In this document: in pieces, positions 6,959 through 15,683 of the stretch
Position numbering within the stretch: the first letter of the stretch is position 1
How the letters are laid out: each line of letters starts with the position of its first letter
Assembly: GCA_025934375.1 (NCBI GenBank)
Contig: JAICYD010000051.1
Coordinates: 1-44,616 of the forward strand
Source: Streptosporangiaceae bacterium
Lineage (GTDB): Bacteria > Actinomycetota > Actinomycetes > Streptosporangiales > Streptosporangiaceae
DNA length: 44,616 nt
Direction of reading: 5' to 3'
Position numbers and translations under genes: made by a program
Notes under the pieces: generated by a model
Told to the model about the DNA's origin: nothing
What the model saw: only the letters and a program-made list of their open reading frames with translations
Database searches by the model: none

Positions 6959-8248
6959 GTGCCGAACGAGGACCCGAGCGTGCTGCTGGGCGACCCGGGC
7001 CGGGAACTGCTGGCCAGGATCGCCAGAGCCCACCCCGGTGACCTGCCCGGCCTCGCGGAGGCCACCGCGCTTCGCCGCGATTACCCGGCCGGCCTCGTCG
7101 CCGCCGCCATGGCCCAGCATGAGCTGCGGCTCACCGCGCGGGCGAAGTTCTCCCGGGCGATGGACATGGTGTTCACCCGGGGCGGGTACGAGCAGTCGAC
7201 GTCGGAGCCGATCGCCTGGCACCGGGCGCGGCGGTTCACGGGAACGGCCCGGGTCGCCGACCTGTGCTGCGGCATCGGCGGCGACCTCATCGCGCTAGCG
7301 GCCGGCCGTGAGGTCCTGGCCGTCGACCGGGACCCGGTCCACGCGCGGCTCGCCCGGCACAACGCGGGCGTCTACGGCGTCGCCGGGAACGTGACCGCCC
7401 GCGTCACCGACGTGCGGGACGCCGACCTGACCGGAGTCGGCGCGGTCTTCATCGACCCGGCCCGGCGCACCGCCGCCGGGGACGGCCCGCGGCAGCGGTT
7501 CCGGGCCGGGACATCCGAGCCGCCGCTGGAGTGGTGCTTCGAGCTGGCCGCTGATCGTAGCGTCGCCGCCCGGGAGGCTCGCGCCGTCTGCGTCAAGGCC
7601 GCTCCCGGGATCGACACGAGCGTCGTCCCCGCGGGCTGGGAGGCCGAGTTCATCGCCGACGGCCGCGACCTGAAGGAGGCGGTGTTGTGGTCTCCTGCCC
7701 TCGCCACCACCTCTCGGCGGGCGACCATCATCGCCCGCGGTGACCGGGACACCGCGTCCGCCGCGTCCGCCGCGTCCGCCGCGCCCGTCGCGCCCGTCGT
7801 GCACGCCCTCACGCCCAGCCCCGGTCCCGGGGTCCGCGTCGCGCCGCCCGGTGAGTACCTCTACGACCCCAGCCCCGCCGTCACCCGGGCGGGCCTGGTG
7901 GAAGACCTCGCCCGCCAGCTGGGGGCGTGGAAGATCGACGATCAGATCGCGTTCCTGTCCGCGGAGGCGGAGGCGGCGACGCCGTTCGCGCGCACGCTCA
8001 AGGTCATCGACTCCGCCCCGTGGACCGAAAAGCGCGCCCGGGCCCGGCTCCGCGAGCTGGGGGTCGGGGCCGCCGACCTGCGGCGCCGCGGCCTGGCGGG
8101 CGACGTGGACGCGATCCGCCGCCGCCTCAAGCTGGCCGGCCCGCACCGGGCCACCATCGTGCTCACCCGGGTCGCCGACCAGCCCTGGGGGCTGATCTGC
8201 GCTGACCCGGGGACCCCGCTGGCCGGCTCAGGCGCGGGCAACGGGTGA
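6959..8248 (+). CDS. Class I SAM-dependent methyltransferase with THUMP-like C-terminal domain
   Basis: 429 residues. Residues about 1-85 are helical, and the Rossmann methyltransferase core follows with motif I VADLCCGIGGDLIAL, acidic residue VDRD after strand 2, and a motif IV-like FIDPARR. The C-terminal region (TEKRARARLRELGVGAADLRRRGLAGDVDAIRRRL) matches the THUMP-like domain of actinobacterial proteins of this architecture, which suggests an RNA substrate. The exact target is not known. The GTG start at 6959 has no clear ribosome binding site and may be leaderless. A low-complexity Ala/Ser/Pro stretch near residues 262-277 (encoded by repeated GCGTCCGCC) sits between the two parts. Confidence 0.85.
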   Translation: MPNEDPSVLLGDPGRELLARIARAHPGDLPGLAEATALRRDYPAGLVAAAMAQHELRLTARAKFSRAMDMVFTRGGYEQSTSEPIAWHRARRFTGTARVADLCCGIGGDLIALAAGREVLAVDRDPVHARLARHNAGVYGVAGNVTARVTDVRDADLTGVGAVFIDPARRTAAGDGPRQRFRAGTSEPPLEWCFELAADRSVAAREARAVCVKAAPGIDTSVVPAGWEAEFIADGRDLKEAVLWSPALATTSRRATIIARGDRDTASAASAASAAPVAPVVHALTPSPGPGVRVAPPGEYLYDPSPAVTRAGLVEDLARQLGAWKIDDQIAFLSAEAEAATPFARTLKVIDSAPWTEKRARARLRELGVGAADLRRRGLAGDVDAIRRRLKLAGPHRATIVLTRVADQPWGLICADPGTPLAGSGAGNG

Positions 8249-8285
8249 ATGCCGCCGGCGCCGGGGAGCGTTAAGGGGAAAAGGG

Positions 8286-8370
8286 TGCTAGAAGGGCTTA
8301 GTTGCTGGAAGGCCTTGGGTGCTGGAAGGCCTTGGGTGCTGGAAGGCCTTGGGTGCTGGAAGGGCTTGGC
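8286..8370. repeat. Five 17 bp tandem repeats between convergent genes
   Basis: Units start at 8286, 8303, 8320, 8337 and 8354. The consensus is TGCTGGAAGGCCTTGGG, and the first and last units have diverged. Each unit centres on AAGGCCTT or a near copy, a self-complementary octamer. The array occupies the gap between the methyltransferase stop (8248) and the DinB stop (8373), so it may act as a terminator region or be a neutral slippage repeat. Confidence 0.9.
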
Positions 8371-8372
8371 GG

Positions 8373-8900
8373 TCAGCGGCGGGACAGGACGCCGCGGATG
8401 AACTCGGCCTGGCCGATGTGCCGCGCGTCATCGTCAATGACGCTGACCAGTCGCACCCCGAGTGTCACCGGCGGGGTCCAGCGCTGGTCGACGACCCGCT
8501 CGAGGTCGGCCTCGGTGATCGCGGACACCAGGGAGATCGTCTGCGCGTGGACCGCCTCGTGGTACTCCACCAGCAGCTTCGCTGGCTCGGGGGTGCCGCA
8601 GATGGCCGCCGTCACCGCGGCGACCTGCGCGCTGGAGTGCCCGTAGCCGTGCTCGCGGGTCGAGGCCGGCAGGCCGAACCGCGTCGCCCACGACCCGGCG
8701 ACCCACGCCTGCTCGGCGTCGAAGGCGGCCGCGACGTGGTCGTCTTGCACCCTGGTCAGGTGCCAGATCAGCCACGCGATCGTGTTGGCGCCGGGGTCCA
8801 GCCGCTCCGCCAGCTGGGCGGGGGACAGGCCATCGGCCACCTCCGCGACGGTTTCCCGGATCCGGCCGAAAGCGTCAGTGAGCAGTCCCGCCCTGGTCAT
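8373..8900 (-). CDS. DinB/DUF664-family protein
   Basis: 175 residues, with the four-helix DinB-like fold pattern: IAWLIWHLTRVQDDHVAAAF with two histidines, LVEYHEAVHAQTISLVSAI, and the C-terminal DDDARHIGQAEFIRGVL with the third conserved histidine. Members bind a divalent metal through three His and include mycothiol-dependent enzymes in actinobacteria; this one's substrate is unknown. It is transcribed alone, convergent with the methyltransferase gene. The ATG at 8900 is the natural family start. Confidence 0.85.
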   Translation of the reverse strand: MTRAGLLTDAFGRIRETVAEVADGLSPAQLAERLDPGANTIAWLIWHLTRVQDDHVAAAFDAEQAWVAGSWATRFGLPASTREHGYGHSSAQVAAVTAAICGTPEPAKLLVEYHEAVHAQTISLVSAITEADLERVVDQRWTPPVTLGVRLVSVIDDDARHIGQAEFIRGVLSRR

Positions 8901-9043
8901 GAGCTGCAGTCTACGCCCGCCACCAGCCGCGCATGATAGCGCTGTCGCGCGTCCGCCGCTAGCGACTTACTCACTAAAGGTGACTAAGAAATTACTCTTT
9001 GGGTACACCGACGACCGGCAAAGTCAACGCGGGGCAAGCGCGC

Positions 9044-11326
9044 ATGACGGGGGGCTGGGGCATGCCGAAGCCGGTGGGCGAGGGCCAGAAGTACCTACCC
9101 GGACTGGACGGACTGCGGGCGCTCGCGGTCGCCGTCGTCATCGCCTACCACCTGGGCCTGGGGTGGGCTGGCGGCGGGCTGCTGGGAGTCGGCGTGTTCT
9201 TCACGCTGAGCGGCTACCTCATCACCGACATCCTGCTCAGCCAGTGGCGCAAGCTCGGCCGCATCCAGCTCAAGGACTTCTGGATCCGCCGGGCGCGCCG
9301 CCTGCTGCCCGCGCTGTTCGTCGTCTTGGCGGTCGTCTGCGCGTGGGTGGCGATCGCCTACCGGAGCCAGGTCCCCGCGGTGCGCGGCGACGTCGTGGCG
9401 TCCGCGCTGTACGTCGGCAACTGGTGGTTCATCGCCGAGAACGGGTCCTACTTCGCCCGCTTCGGGCCGCCCTCCCCGGTCAGCCACCTGTGGTCGCTGG
9501 CCGTCGAGGAGCAGTTCTACCTGCTGTGGCCGTGGATCGTGCTGACCGGCGGCGTGCTGCTGCACCGCTGGCTGCGGTTGCCCCGCGCCCATGCCCGGGC
9601 GGCGGCGATCGGCATCACCCTGGCCGCCGCGACGGCCAGCTTCGTGGCGCTGGCGCTGCTCTACCACCCCGGCATCGACCCGACGCGGGCCTACGAGGGC
9701 ACCGACACCCGGGCCGGCGGCCTGCTCATCGGCGCGGCCCTGGCGATCATCTTGCCCACCCGCCGGCCCGGGCGCGCGGCCGCGGCCAGCGCCCCCGGAG
9801 GCGACCCGGTACCCACGACCCGTACTCGCAACGGGACGGGGCGGCTGCCTCGACTCGCCTGCGACCTGGCCGGGCTGGCGGGCCTGGCCGGGATAGCGCT
9901 GCTGATCTGGCGGACCAACGAGTACTCGGCGGTGATGTTCCGCGGCGGGATGGAGTTGCTCTCGTTGTGCACCGCGCTGGTGATCGCGGCGGTCGTGATG
10001 CCGGGCACGCTGACGGCCAGGGCGCTCGGGATCGGGCCGCTGCGCTGGCTCGGGGTGCGCTCCTACGGCATTTACCTGTGGCACTACCCGGTCATCGTGT
10101 TGACCGCGGCCGGCGGGAACCCGGACAGCGCCCCGCCGAGCGGGCTGCGCCAGGCGCTGACGGCGCTCGCGTGCGTGGGGGTCGCGGCGCTGTCATGGGC
10201 GCTGGTGGAGGACCCGATCCGGTCCCGGCGCCGGCCACGGCTGCCCGGCTGGGCGCGCGGCTGGGTGCGCGGCACGGTCGCCTGGGCCGGCCAGGGCTGG
10301 GCGCGGGCGGTCACCGCGGGCGTGATGGCACTGGCAGTGGCGGGCGGGGCCGCGTTCGCGGGCCTGCTGGTGACCGGGGGCCTGCGGCCGACGGCGCAGT
10401 CGCGCGGGCTGCTGGCGGGCAGCACCGTCTCGGGATCCGCGGCCGCCTCCGCGGGCACCGCCCGCGGATCCGGCGGTACCGGCGTGTCCGGTGGGCTGAG
10501 CGGATCCGGTGGCGGGGCGGGGACCGCGCCGGGCGCGCGGCCGGGGGGCGCCTCGGGGGCGCCGGCGGGCTCGGCCGCCTTGTGGTTCACCTCGCCCGGG
10601 GCCACCTCGCTGGGCCCGTCCGTCGACACGGCGCAGGCCCTCGCCGACGCCGGCGTGGCCAGCCCGGGGGCCGCCTACACGGCCAGCCTGCCGCGGGCGC
10701 GGCCGCGCACGGCGTGCACGTCGGTGGTGCACATCGGCGACTCCACCTCCGAGGGGCTGATCTCCAGCGACTACCTGCCGAACGCCAGGCAGCGCATCCC
10801 GGCCCGCTACGGCGCGGTTGGCGTGCGCACCGTGCACATGGAGGTCGTCGGCGCGACGTCGATCGTCGAGGAGTACGAGGGGCACCCGAACGCCTACAAG
10901 GTCGCCAAGCGGTACCGGGCCTCGGGCTATGACGGCTGCTGGGTGATCGTGCTCGGCACCAACGACACCGCTGACGTGGCCGTCGGGTCCAACGTCGGCG
11001 TCGCCGAGCGGATCAAGAAGATGATGTCGGTGATTGGCGACCAGCCGGTCATGTGGGTGACCGTGAAATCCCTGCTGTCGTCGGGCCCGTACTCCGAGCA
11101 GAGAATGAGGCAGTGGAACCAGGCGCTGCGCGCCGCGGCGCCCAGGTACCCGAACATGCGGATCTACGACTGGGCCTCGGTCGCGCAGACCGCGTGGTTC
11201 ATCACCGACAAGATCCACTACACCTCGTGGGGCTACGCCGCCCGCGGCGAGCTCATCGCCGACGCACTGGCCGCCGCTTTCCCGGCTGTCGCAACCATTC
11301 CGGATAACAAATCGTCTTCAGGGTAG
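9044..11326 (+). CDS. Membrane acyltransferase (acyltransferase 3 family) fused to SGNH domain
   Basis: 760 residues. The N-terminal integral-membrane acyltransferase-3 domain starts at KYLPGLDGLRALAVAVVIAYH (the H is the conserved catalytic one), has FFTLSGYLITDILL and WSLAVEEQFYLLWP, and spans about ten membrane segments. A Gly/Ser/Ala-rich linker leads to an extracytoplasmic SGNH domain with CTSVVHIGDSTSEG (nucleophile Ser), an LGTNDTADV block and DKIHYTSWGY (catalytic Asp/His). This is the OafA-like layout that O-acetylates cell-surface glycans. ATG at 9044 is chosen; TTG 8999 and ATG 9062 (after GGGGGG) are alternatives. It is monocistronic. Confidence 0.88.
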   Translation: MTGGWGMPKPVGEGQKYLPGLDGLRALAVAVVIAYHLGLGWAGGGLLGVGVFFTLSGYLITDILLSQWRKLGRIQLKDFWIRRARRLLPALFVVLAVVCAWVAIAYRSQVPAVRGDVVASALYVGNWWFIAENGSYFARFGPPSPVSHLWSLAVEEQFYLLWPWIVLTGGVLLHRWLRLPRAHARAAAIGITLAAATASFVALALLYHPGIDPTRAYEGTDTRAGGLLIGAALAIILPTRRPGRAAAASAPGGDPVPTTRTRNGTGRLPRLACDLAGLAGLAGIALLIWRTNEYSAVMFRGGMELLSLCTALVIAAVVMPGTLTARALGIGPLRWLGVRSYGIYLWHYPVIVLTAAGGNPDSAPPSGLRQALTALACVGVAALSWALVEDPIRSRRRPRLPGWARGWVRGTVAWAGQGWARAVTAGVMALAVAGGAAFAGLLVTGGLRPTAQSRGLLAGSTVSGSAAASAGTARGSGGTGVSGGLSGSGGGAGTAPGARPGGASGAPAGSAALWFTSPGATSLGPSVDTAQALADAGVASPGAAYTASLPRARPRTACTSVVHIGDSTSEGLISSDYLPNARQRIPARYGAVGVRTVHMEVVGATSIVEEYEGHPNAYKVAKRYRASGYDGCWVIVLGTNDTADVAVGSNVGVAERIKKMMSVIGDQPVMWVTVKSLLSSGPYSEQRMRQWNQALRAAAPRYPNMRIYDWASVAQTAWFITDKIHYTSWGYAARGELIADALAAAFPAVATIPDNKSSSG

Positions 11327-11351
11327 CGGGATGTCCGGGGCTTACTGGGGC

Positions 11352-11379
11352 GTCCCGGGCTTACCGGGCAAACCGGGAC
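11352..11379 (+). terminator. Candidate terminator after the acyltransferase gene
   Basis: GTCCCGG (11352-11358) and CCGGGAC (11373-11379) are perfect inverted 7-mers with a 14 nt loop, 25 bp after the stop. There is no T-tract. The remaining sequence up to 11576 probably holds the LCP promoter; GTAGCAA occurs twice there (11412 and 11443 areas), significance unknown. Confidence 0.35.
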
Positions 11380-11576
11380 AGCTCGTGAGCATTACCTGAG
11401 GCGGCGATCTAGCTACCATGTGTAGCAAGGCTATGCCGGAGGGTAGCAAATGGCTGGTTACGGCTACATGAAGTGTTGCCAATGCGCAGCTGGCTCTGAC
11501 CGTTTTATCAGGATTAGCAGGTAATCTGCCGACGGTAGCGCAAACGGGGGCAGATGTGGAGCGAGGGAGTGTAACG

Positions 11577-13001
11577 ATGCGATGGAGTGCGCTCGCGCGC
11601 CTCATCAAGCCACTCCCCGCCTTCTTCCGGCGCGCTGGCGGCTTCATCCGGCGGCGCAAGCGGCGGATCCTGGCCTGGACCGCGCTGGTCCTGGCGTGCG
11701 CGGTGGCCGGCGCGGCGCTCACCGGCTACTTCACCGTGCGCCATGTGGTCAGTGAGATACATCACGTGCCGGTGAACCAGAAGGACCTGGGCAAGCGGCC
11801 GCCGGTCTACAGCACGACGTCGATGAACATCTTGGTGTTCGGCAACGACAGCCGGGCCGGCCTCGATCGCCACCAGCAGGTGCTGCTGCACACCGGGGAC
11901 GCCACGACGGGCGGCAACAACACCGACACCATCATGGTGCTGCACGTCTCGCCGGGCCGGCACCTGGTCACGGCCATGTCGCTCCCGCGCGACCTGATGG
12001 TGCCCCGCTACCAGTGCGACGCCGGCGGGGGCCACCCGGGCCAGGCGGCCAACCCGGGCTCCTACGAGCGGATCAACTCGCTGCTGGCGATCGGCGGCCC
12101 GCAGTGCCTGTGGAAGACCGTCGAGCAGGTGACCGGCATCCACCTCGACCACTTCATCGAGGTCGGCCTCGGCGGGTTCGTGAACGTGATCAACGACCTG
12201 GGCGGCGTCAACGTGTGCGCGCCGTTCGACGTCAGCAACACGGTCTCCGGCCTGGTCCTGCCCGCGGGCGAGCACCACATCGACGGGGTCACGGCGCTGG
12301 CGTTCTGGCGGACCCGGGAGAACATCGGCGAGGGGTCGGACCTGCAGCGGATCCAGCGCGACCAGTTCATGTCCGCGCAGGTGGTCAAGGGGATCTTGGC
12401 CACCGGGCTGCTCGGCGACCCGATCAAGCTGTTCCGGGTGCTCAGCGACCTGGCGCCGAACCTCACGATCGACTCCGGCATGAGCGTGACCGACCTGCTG
12501 CACCTGGGGCAGAGCCTGCACGGGCTCGACAGCAAGGACGTCCAGTTCGTGACGGCCCCGGTGGGGGCCTGGCCGTACGACCCGAACGCGGTCGGGCTGA
12601 CCCAGCCGACCGCGCACGCGATGTTCGCCGCGATCGCGCATGACATCACGCTGCCGAGGGGCGCCAAGGGCGGCGCGAGCGTGAGCGCTGGCCCGTCGGG
12701 GGCGGCGGCGACTTCGGGGACGGCGGCTTCGGGGGCGGCGACTGCGTCGGCGAGCGCGACCCAGGGCGGCGCGCCCGCCCTGGCCACCGGGAGCCGGAAG
12801 CTGGCGACGGACGCGACCCCGTCGGCGACCGCGGGCGCGGGTGCCTCGGCCTCGGCGGGGGCGAGCGCCTCGCCGTCACCCTCGGATTCCCCCAGCGGCA
12901 TCAGGTCGCTGGCGGCCAACAACGGCGGCATCAACGCGGCGGCGGCCTGCAACAGCGACGCCGCCGCCTTCGCCGGCCCGAACAGCCCCTCCTATCCCTG
13001 A
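11577..13001 (+). CDS. LytR-CpsA-Psr (LCP) family glycopolymer ligase
   Basis: 474 residues. A basic cytoplasmic N-terminus (RRRKRRIL) precedes one TM helix (about 31-52). The extracytoplasmic LCP domain carries MNILVFGNDSRAG, the Asp-rich NNTDTIMVLHV, the signature SLPRDLMVP, INSLLAIGG, and the C-terminal RTRENIGEGSDLQRIQRDQ with the phosphate-binding arginines. LCP enzymes transfer lipid-linked glycopolymers to peptidoglycan. The last 110 or so residues are a low-complexity Ala/Ser/Gly tail. The ATG at 11577 has GAGGGAG 7 nt upstream; a GTG seven codons earlier is less likely. The stop lies 76 bp from the convergent HAD gene stop. Confidence 0.92.
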   Translation: MRWSALARLIKPLPAFFRRAGGFIRRRKRRILAWTALVLACAVAGAALTGYFTVRHVVSEIHHVPVNQKDLGKRPPVYSTTSMNILVFGNDSRAGLDRHQQVLLHTGDATTGGNNTDTIMVLHVSPGRHLVTAMSLPRDLMVPRYQCDAGGGHPGQAANPGSYERINSLLAIGGPQCLWKTVEQVTGIHLDHFIEVGLGGFVNVINDLGGVNVCAPFDVSNTVSGLVLPAGEHHIDGVTALAFWRTRENIGEGSDLQRIQRDQFMSAQVVKGILATGLLGDPIKLFRVLSDLAPNLTIDSGMSVTDLLHLGQSLHGLDSKDVQFVTAPVGAWPYDPNAVGLTQPTAHAMFAAIAHDITLPRGAKGGASVSAGPSGAAATSGTAASGAATASASATQGGAPALATGSRKLATDATPSATAGAGASASAGASASPSPSDSPSGIRSLAANNGGINAAAACNSDAAAFAGPNSPSYP

Positions 13002-13025
13002 TAAAGCAAGAGGCGCGGAGCGCTA
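13000..13025 (+). repeat. Dispersed motif, copy 1 (GATAAAGCAAGAGGCGCGGAGCGC)
   Basis: GCAAGAGGCGCGGAGCGC is identical to bases at 23692-23709, and the preceding GATAA-AGCAAGA is shared with one base lost. The GCGC-GGA-GCGC part can form a small hairpin. It lies directly at the LCP stop codon, between convergent genes. Confidence 0.7.
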
Positions 13026-13077
13026 GACGCGGCGGCGCGGGCGGCGGGCGGCGGGCGGCCGGGCGGCGGCGGGCGGC

Positions 13078-13755
13078 TTACCAGGAGAGCTCGGCGGCGG
13101 CGTCGGCGACTGCCTCGGGGAGGCGGCGCATCGCGGTGATGCGGCGCTCGGCGAGCTTGGCCGGGTGCCCGGTGAGGTCGCGGTCGACCCACACCGAGCG
13201 CAGGCCCATCCGCGCGGCCGGCAAGATGTCGTGCACCCAGCTGTTGGCGACGTGGATCCACCCGGACGGCGTCGCTCCGGTCAGGTCGGCGAACCGGCGG
13301 AAGTGCGCCAGGTCGGGCTTGTACCCGCGCACCTGCTCGGCGGTCACCACCACGTCGATCGGCACCGGAAGCCGGGGCGCGGTCGTCGCGAACAGGTCAT
13401 CGTCGCAGTTGGTCAAGACCGCCAGCTTCCACCCGGCCGCCGCCAGGGCCGAAAGCGCCGGGCCGGCGTCCGCGAAGACCGGCATGTCCGGCCAGGCCTT
13501 CACGAAGGCCGATTCCGCGCTGCCCCGCATCCGGATGCCGGTCCGCTCGCCGGCCATCCGCAGTCCCGCCACGAGGATCTCCCGGTACGGCAGCCACTCC
13601 GGCCCGGCCTCCAAAATCAGTTCCGCCTGATGATAAGCGGATAGCAGCCGCCCGCTGTTCGGGCCGGCAACCGGTTCGAGCGCGGACTGCATGCAAGCGT
13701 TCCAGTCCGCGAGCGTGCCGTAGCAGTCGAAGGTGACCCACCTGTCGTCGGCCAT
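13078..13755 (-). CDS. HAD-superfamily hydrolase, haloacid-dehalogenase type II-like
   Basis: 225 residues. HAD motif I is VTFDCYGTLADW (nucleophile Asp, with DxYGT as in the L-2-haloacid dehalogenase branch), motif II is AVLTNCDDDL (Thr-Asn), motif III Lys lies in VRGYKPDLAHF, and the late block HVANSWVHDILPAARMG supplies the remaining acidic residue. The substrate cannot be set from sequence; many relatives are phosphatases. ATG at 13755 is preceded by GGGAGG, better than a start ten codons upstream. It is divergent from hmgA, with about 214 bp between starts. Confidence 0.88.
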   Translation of the reverse strand: MADDRWVTFDCYGTLADWNACMQSALEPVAGPNSGRLLSAYHQAELILEAGPEWLPYREILVAGLRMAGERTGIRMRGSAESAFVKAWPDMPVFADAGPALSALAAAGWKLAVLTNCDDDLFATTAPRLPVPIDVVVTAEQVRGYKPDLAHFRRFADLTGATPSGWIHVANSWVHDILPAARMGLRSVWVDRDLTGHPAKLAERRITAMRRLPEAVADAAAELSW

Positions 13756-13969
13756 CGCTACCTCCCGCGAGAACCTTCGGAGCAAACCTCCTCATTAGCG
13801 TGCATCTACGGTAACTGTTGTTAACTCAGTCTGCTCCCCGCGCGGCCATACAACAGGGCGCACTGAATCCCTGGCGTACCTTTAGTGTTTTCCTGCCTCG
13901 CCCGCCACGCGGCGATGGCAAGCCCGCGAGATCATGGGGGCTACAGGACAACGAGGAGGCGCGTCAATC

Positions 13970-15268
13970 ATGGCCGATGACGAGTTCACCTACGCCACTG
14001 GCTTCGGCAACGAGTTCGCGACGGAGGCGGTGGACGGCGCGCTGCCGGCCGGCCGGAACTCACCGCAGCGCGCCCCGCTGGGGCTGTACGCCGAGCAGAT
14101 CAGCGGGACCGCGTTCACTCAGCCGCGCGGGGTGAACCGCCGCACGTGGGTCTACCGGATCCTGCCGTCGGCGAAGCACCCCAAGTTCGCGCGGATCCCC
14201 AACGGGCACCTGGCGGGCACGCCCTTCGACGAGATCGAGCCGGATCCGAACCGGCTGCGCTGGGACCCGCTGCCGTTGCCGGCGCAAGGCCAGCGGCAGG
14301 ACTTCATCGACGGCCTGTACACGATGGCCGGCAACGGCGACATCCGCACCCGCGTCGGCATCGCGGTGCACCTGTACGCCGCCAACCACGACATGACCGA
14401 CCGGTACCTCGTTGACTCCGACGGGGAACTGCTGCTCGTGCCCGAGCTTGGCGCGCTGGTCATCCACAGCGAGCTGGGATCGCTGCGGGCCAGCCCCGGC
14501 GAGATCGCGGTCATCCCGCGCGGGATCCGGTTCCGGGTCGAGGTCCCCGACGGGCTGGCCCGCGGCTACGCGTGCGAGAACTTCGGCGAGAACTTCCGCC
14601 TGCCCGAGCGCGGCCCGATCGGCGCTAACGGCCTGGCCAACGAGCGCGACTTCCGCACGCCGCACGCCGCCTTCGAAGAGCGTAACCACGCCGTCCAGGT
14701 GGTGCAGAAGTTCGGCGGCAACCTATGGGCCGCCGACTACGATCACTCGCCACTGGACGTCGTGGCCTGGCACGGGAACTACGCCCCGTACAAGTACGAC
14801 ACGGCCCGCTTCATGGTCATGGGCACCGTCAGCTACGACCATCCCGACCCGTCGATCTACACGGTGCTCACCAGCCCCAGTGATACCCCGGGGCTCGCGA
14901 ACGCGGACTTCGTCATCTTCGCCCCGCGCTGGCTGGTCGGCGAGGACACCTTCCGCCCGCCGTGGTTCCACCGCAACATCATGTCGGAGTTCATGGGCCT
15001 GATCCGCGGCACCTACGACGCCAAGGCCGAGGGGTTCACCCCCGGCGGGGCCAGCCTGCACAACACGTTCGCCTCGCATGGCCCGGACGCGGCCACCTAC
15101 GCGTCCGCCTCCACGGCGACGCTCGCGCCGCACAAGCTCGAGGAGACCCTGGCCTTCATGTTCGAGAGCCGCTGGACCCTCATCCCGACCAGGCAGGCCA
15201 TGGAGGCCGCCCACCGCCAGCCCGACTACGACGCCGTCTGGTCCGGCATCCAGCGCCACTTCCGGTAG
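13970..15268 (+). CDS. hmgA: Homogentisate 1,2-dioxygenase
   Basis: 432 residues, the normal length. This non-haem Fe(II) enzyme opens the aromatic ring of homogentisate to maleylacetoacetate in tyrosine and phenylalanine catabolism. Landmarks are the opening YATGFGNEFATEA, RRTWVYRILPS, the iron-site segment PPWFHRNIMSEFMG (His and Glu ligands) and the later ASLHNTFASHGPD (His). The ATG at 13970 has GAGGAGG 10 nt upstream. No fumarylacetoacetase, isomerase or regulator gene lies next to it, so the rest of the pathway must be elsewhere. It appears monocistronic. Confidence 0.97.
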   Translation: MADDEFTYATGFGNEFATEAVDGALPAGRNSPQRAPLGLYAEQISGTAFTQPRGVNRRTWVYRILPSAKHPKFARIPNGHLAGTPFDEIEPDPNRLRWDPLPLPAQGQRQDFIDGLYTMAGNGDIRTRVGIAVHLYAANHDMTDRYLVDSDGELLLVPELGALVIHSELGSLRASPGEIAVIPRGIRFRVEVPDGLARGYACENFGENFRLPERGPIGANGLANERDFRTPHAAFEERNHAVQVVQKFGGNLWAADYDHSPLDVVAWHGNYAPYKYDTARFMVMGTVSYDHPDPSIYTVLTSPSDTPGLANADFVIFAPRWLVGEDTFRPPWFHRNIMSEFMGLIRGTYDAKAEGFTPGGASLHNTFASHGPDAATYASASTATLAPHKLEETLAFMFESRWTLIPTRQAMEAAHRQPDYDAVWSGIQRHFR

Positions 15269-15367
15269 TTCCCCGGTAACCACCACCGGATGACGGGCGG
15301 GCCTGAACCGGCGGGGCTACCCGGTCACCGCCACCATCGGCAGCCCGGGAGCCCGTGAACAGGACGC

Positions 15368-15389
15368 GGGCGCCCCTGACGGGGGGCCC
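15368..15389 (+). terminator. Candidate terminator downstream of hmgA
   Basis: GGGCGCCCC (15368-15376) and GGGGGGCCC (15381-15389) pair at 8 of 9 positions around loop TGAC, about 100 bp after the hmgA stop. Confidence 0.4.
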
Positions 15390-15653
15390 GGGATACCGTC
15401 GTGGATTCAATTCCATTTCTGGTCACCATTTCCCAGTCCTAACGGGCCGTCGCCTCCTCCGTACGGTAAATCGCCCGCCAGGCAGGTGGCCGGATGGAAT
15501 TTGACCGGCTTGAGAATATTGTCGCAGAGCTTTAAAGAAGGCCGCTGAGCTGGCCTTTCATTTCCGTGCGGACGGCGGCGCGCGATGGTATCGTCCTTTC
15601 CTGCAATGTGAGACGCCTAGCTCTCAAAATTCATCATCAAAAGGACTAAACTC
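15390..15653 (+). promoter_or_regulatory. Long, moderately AT-rich leader upstream of the L,D-transpeptidase
   Basis: The 414 bp between hmgA and the transpeptidase holds no gene of normal size. After the hmgA hairpin it contains an element AAGGCC-GCTGAGCT-GGCCTT (15538-15557) followed by TCATTT, which resembles a small intrinsic terminator or attenuator. Cell-wall genes of this class often carry c-di-AMP riboswitches in actinobacteria, but I could not match that consensus here. Confidence 0.35.
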
Positions 15654-15683
15654 GTGGCGATTGTCCCAACGGCGGCCGCCTGA
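15654..15683 (+). CDS. Possible nine-codon leader peptide coupled to the transpeptidase start
   Basis: AAAGGA at 15639-15645 sits about 9 nt before GTG 15654. The frame reads MAIVPTAAA and stops with TGA at 15681-15683, overlapping the transpeptidase ATG as TGATG. The arrangement would allow translational coupling, and the transpeptidase itself has no good ribosome binding site. The evidence is purely positional. Confidence 0.35.
   Translation: MAIVPTAAA

Noticed and set aside
15390..15653. A c-di-AMP (ydaO-type) riboswitch before the transpeptidase
   Set aside because: I looked for the conserved core sequences of that class and could not find them; the leader is reported only as unassigned.
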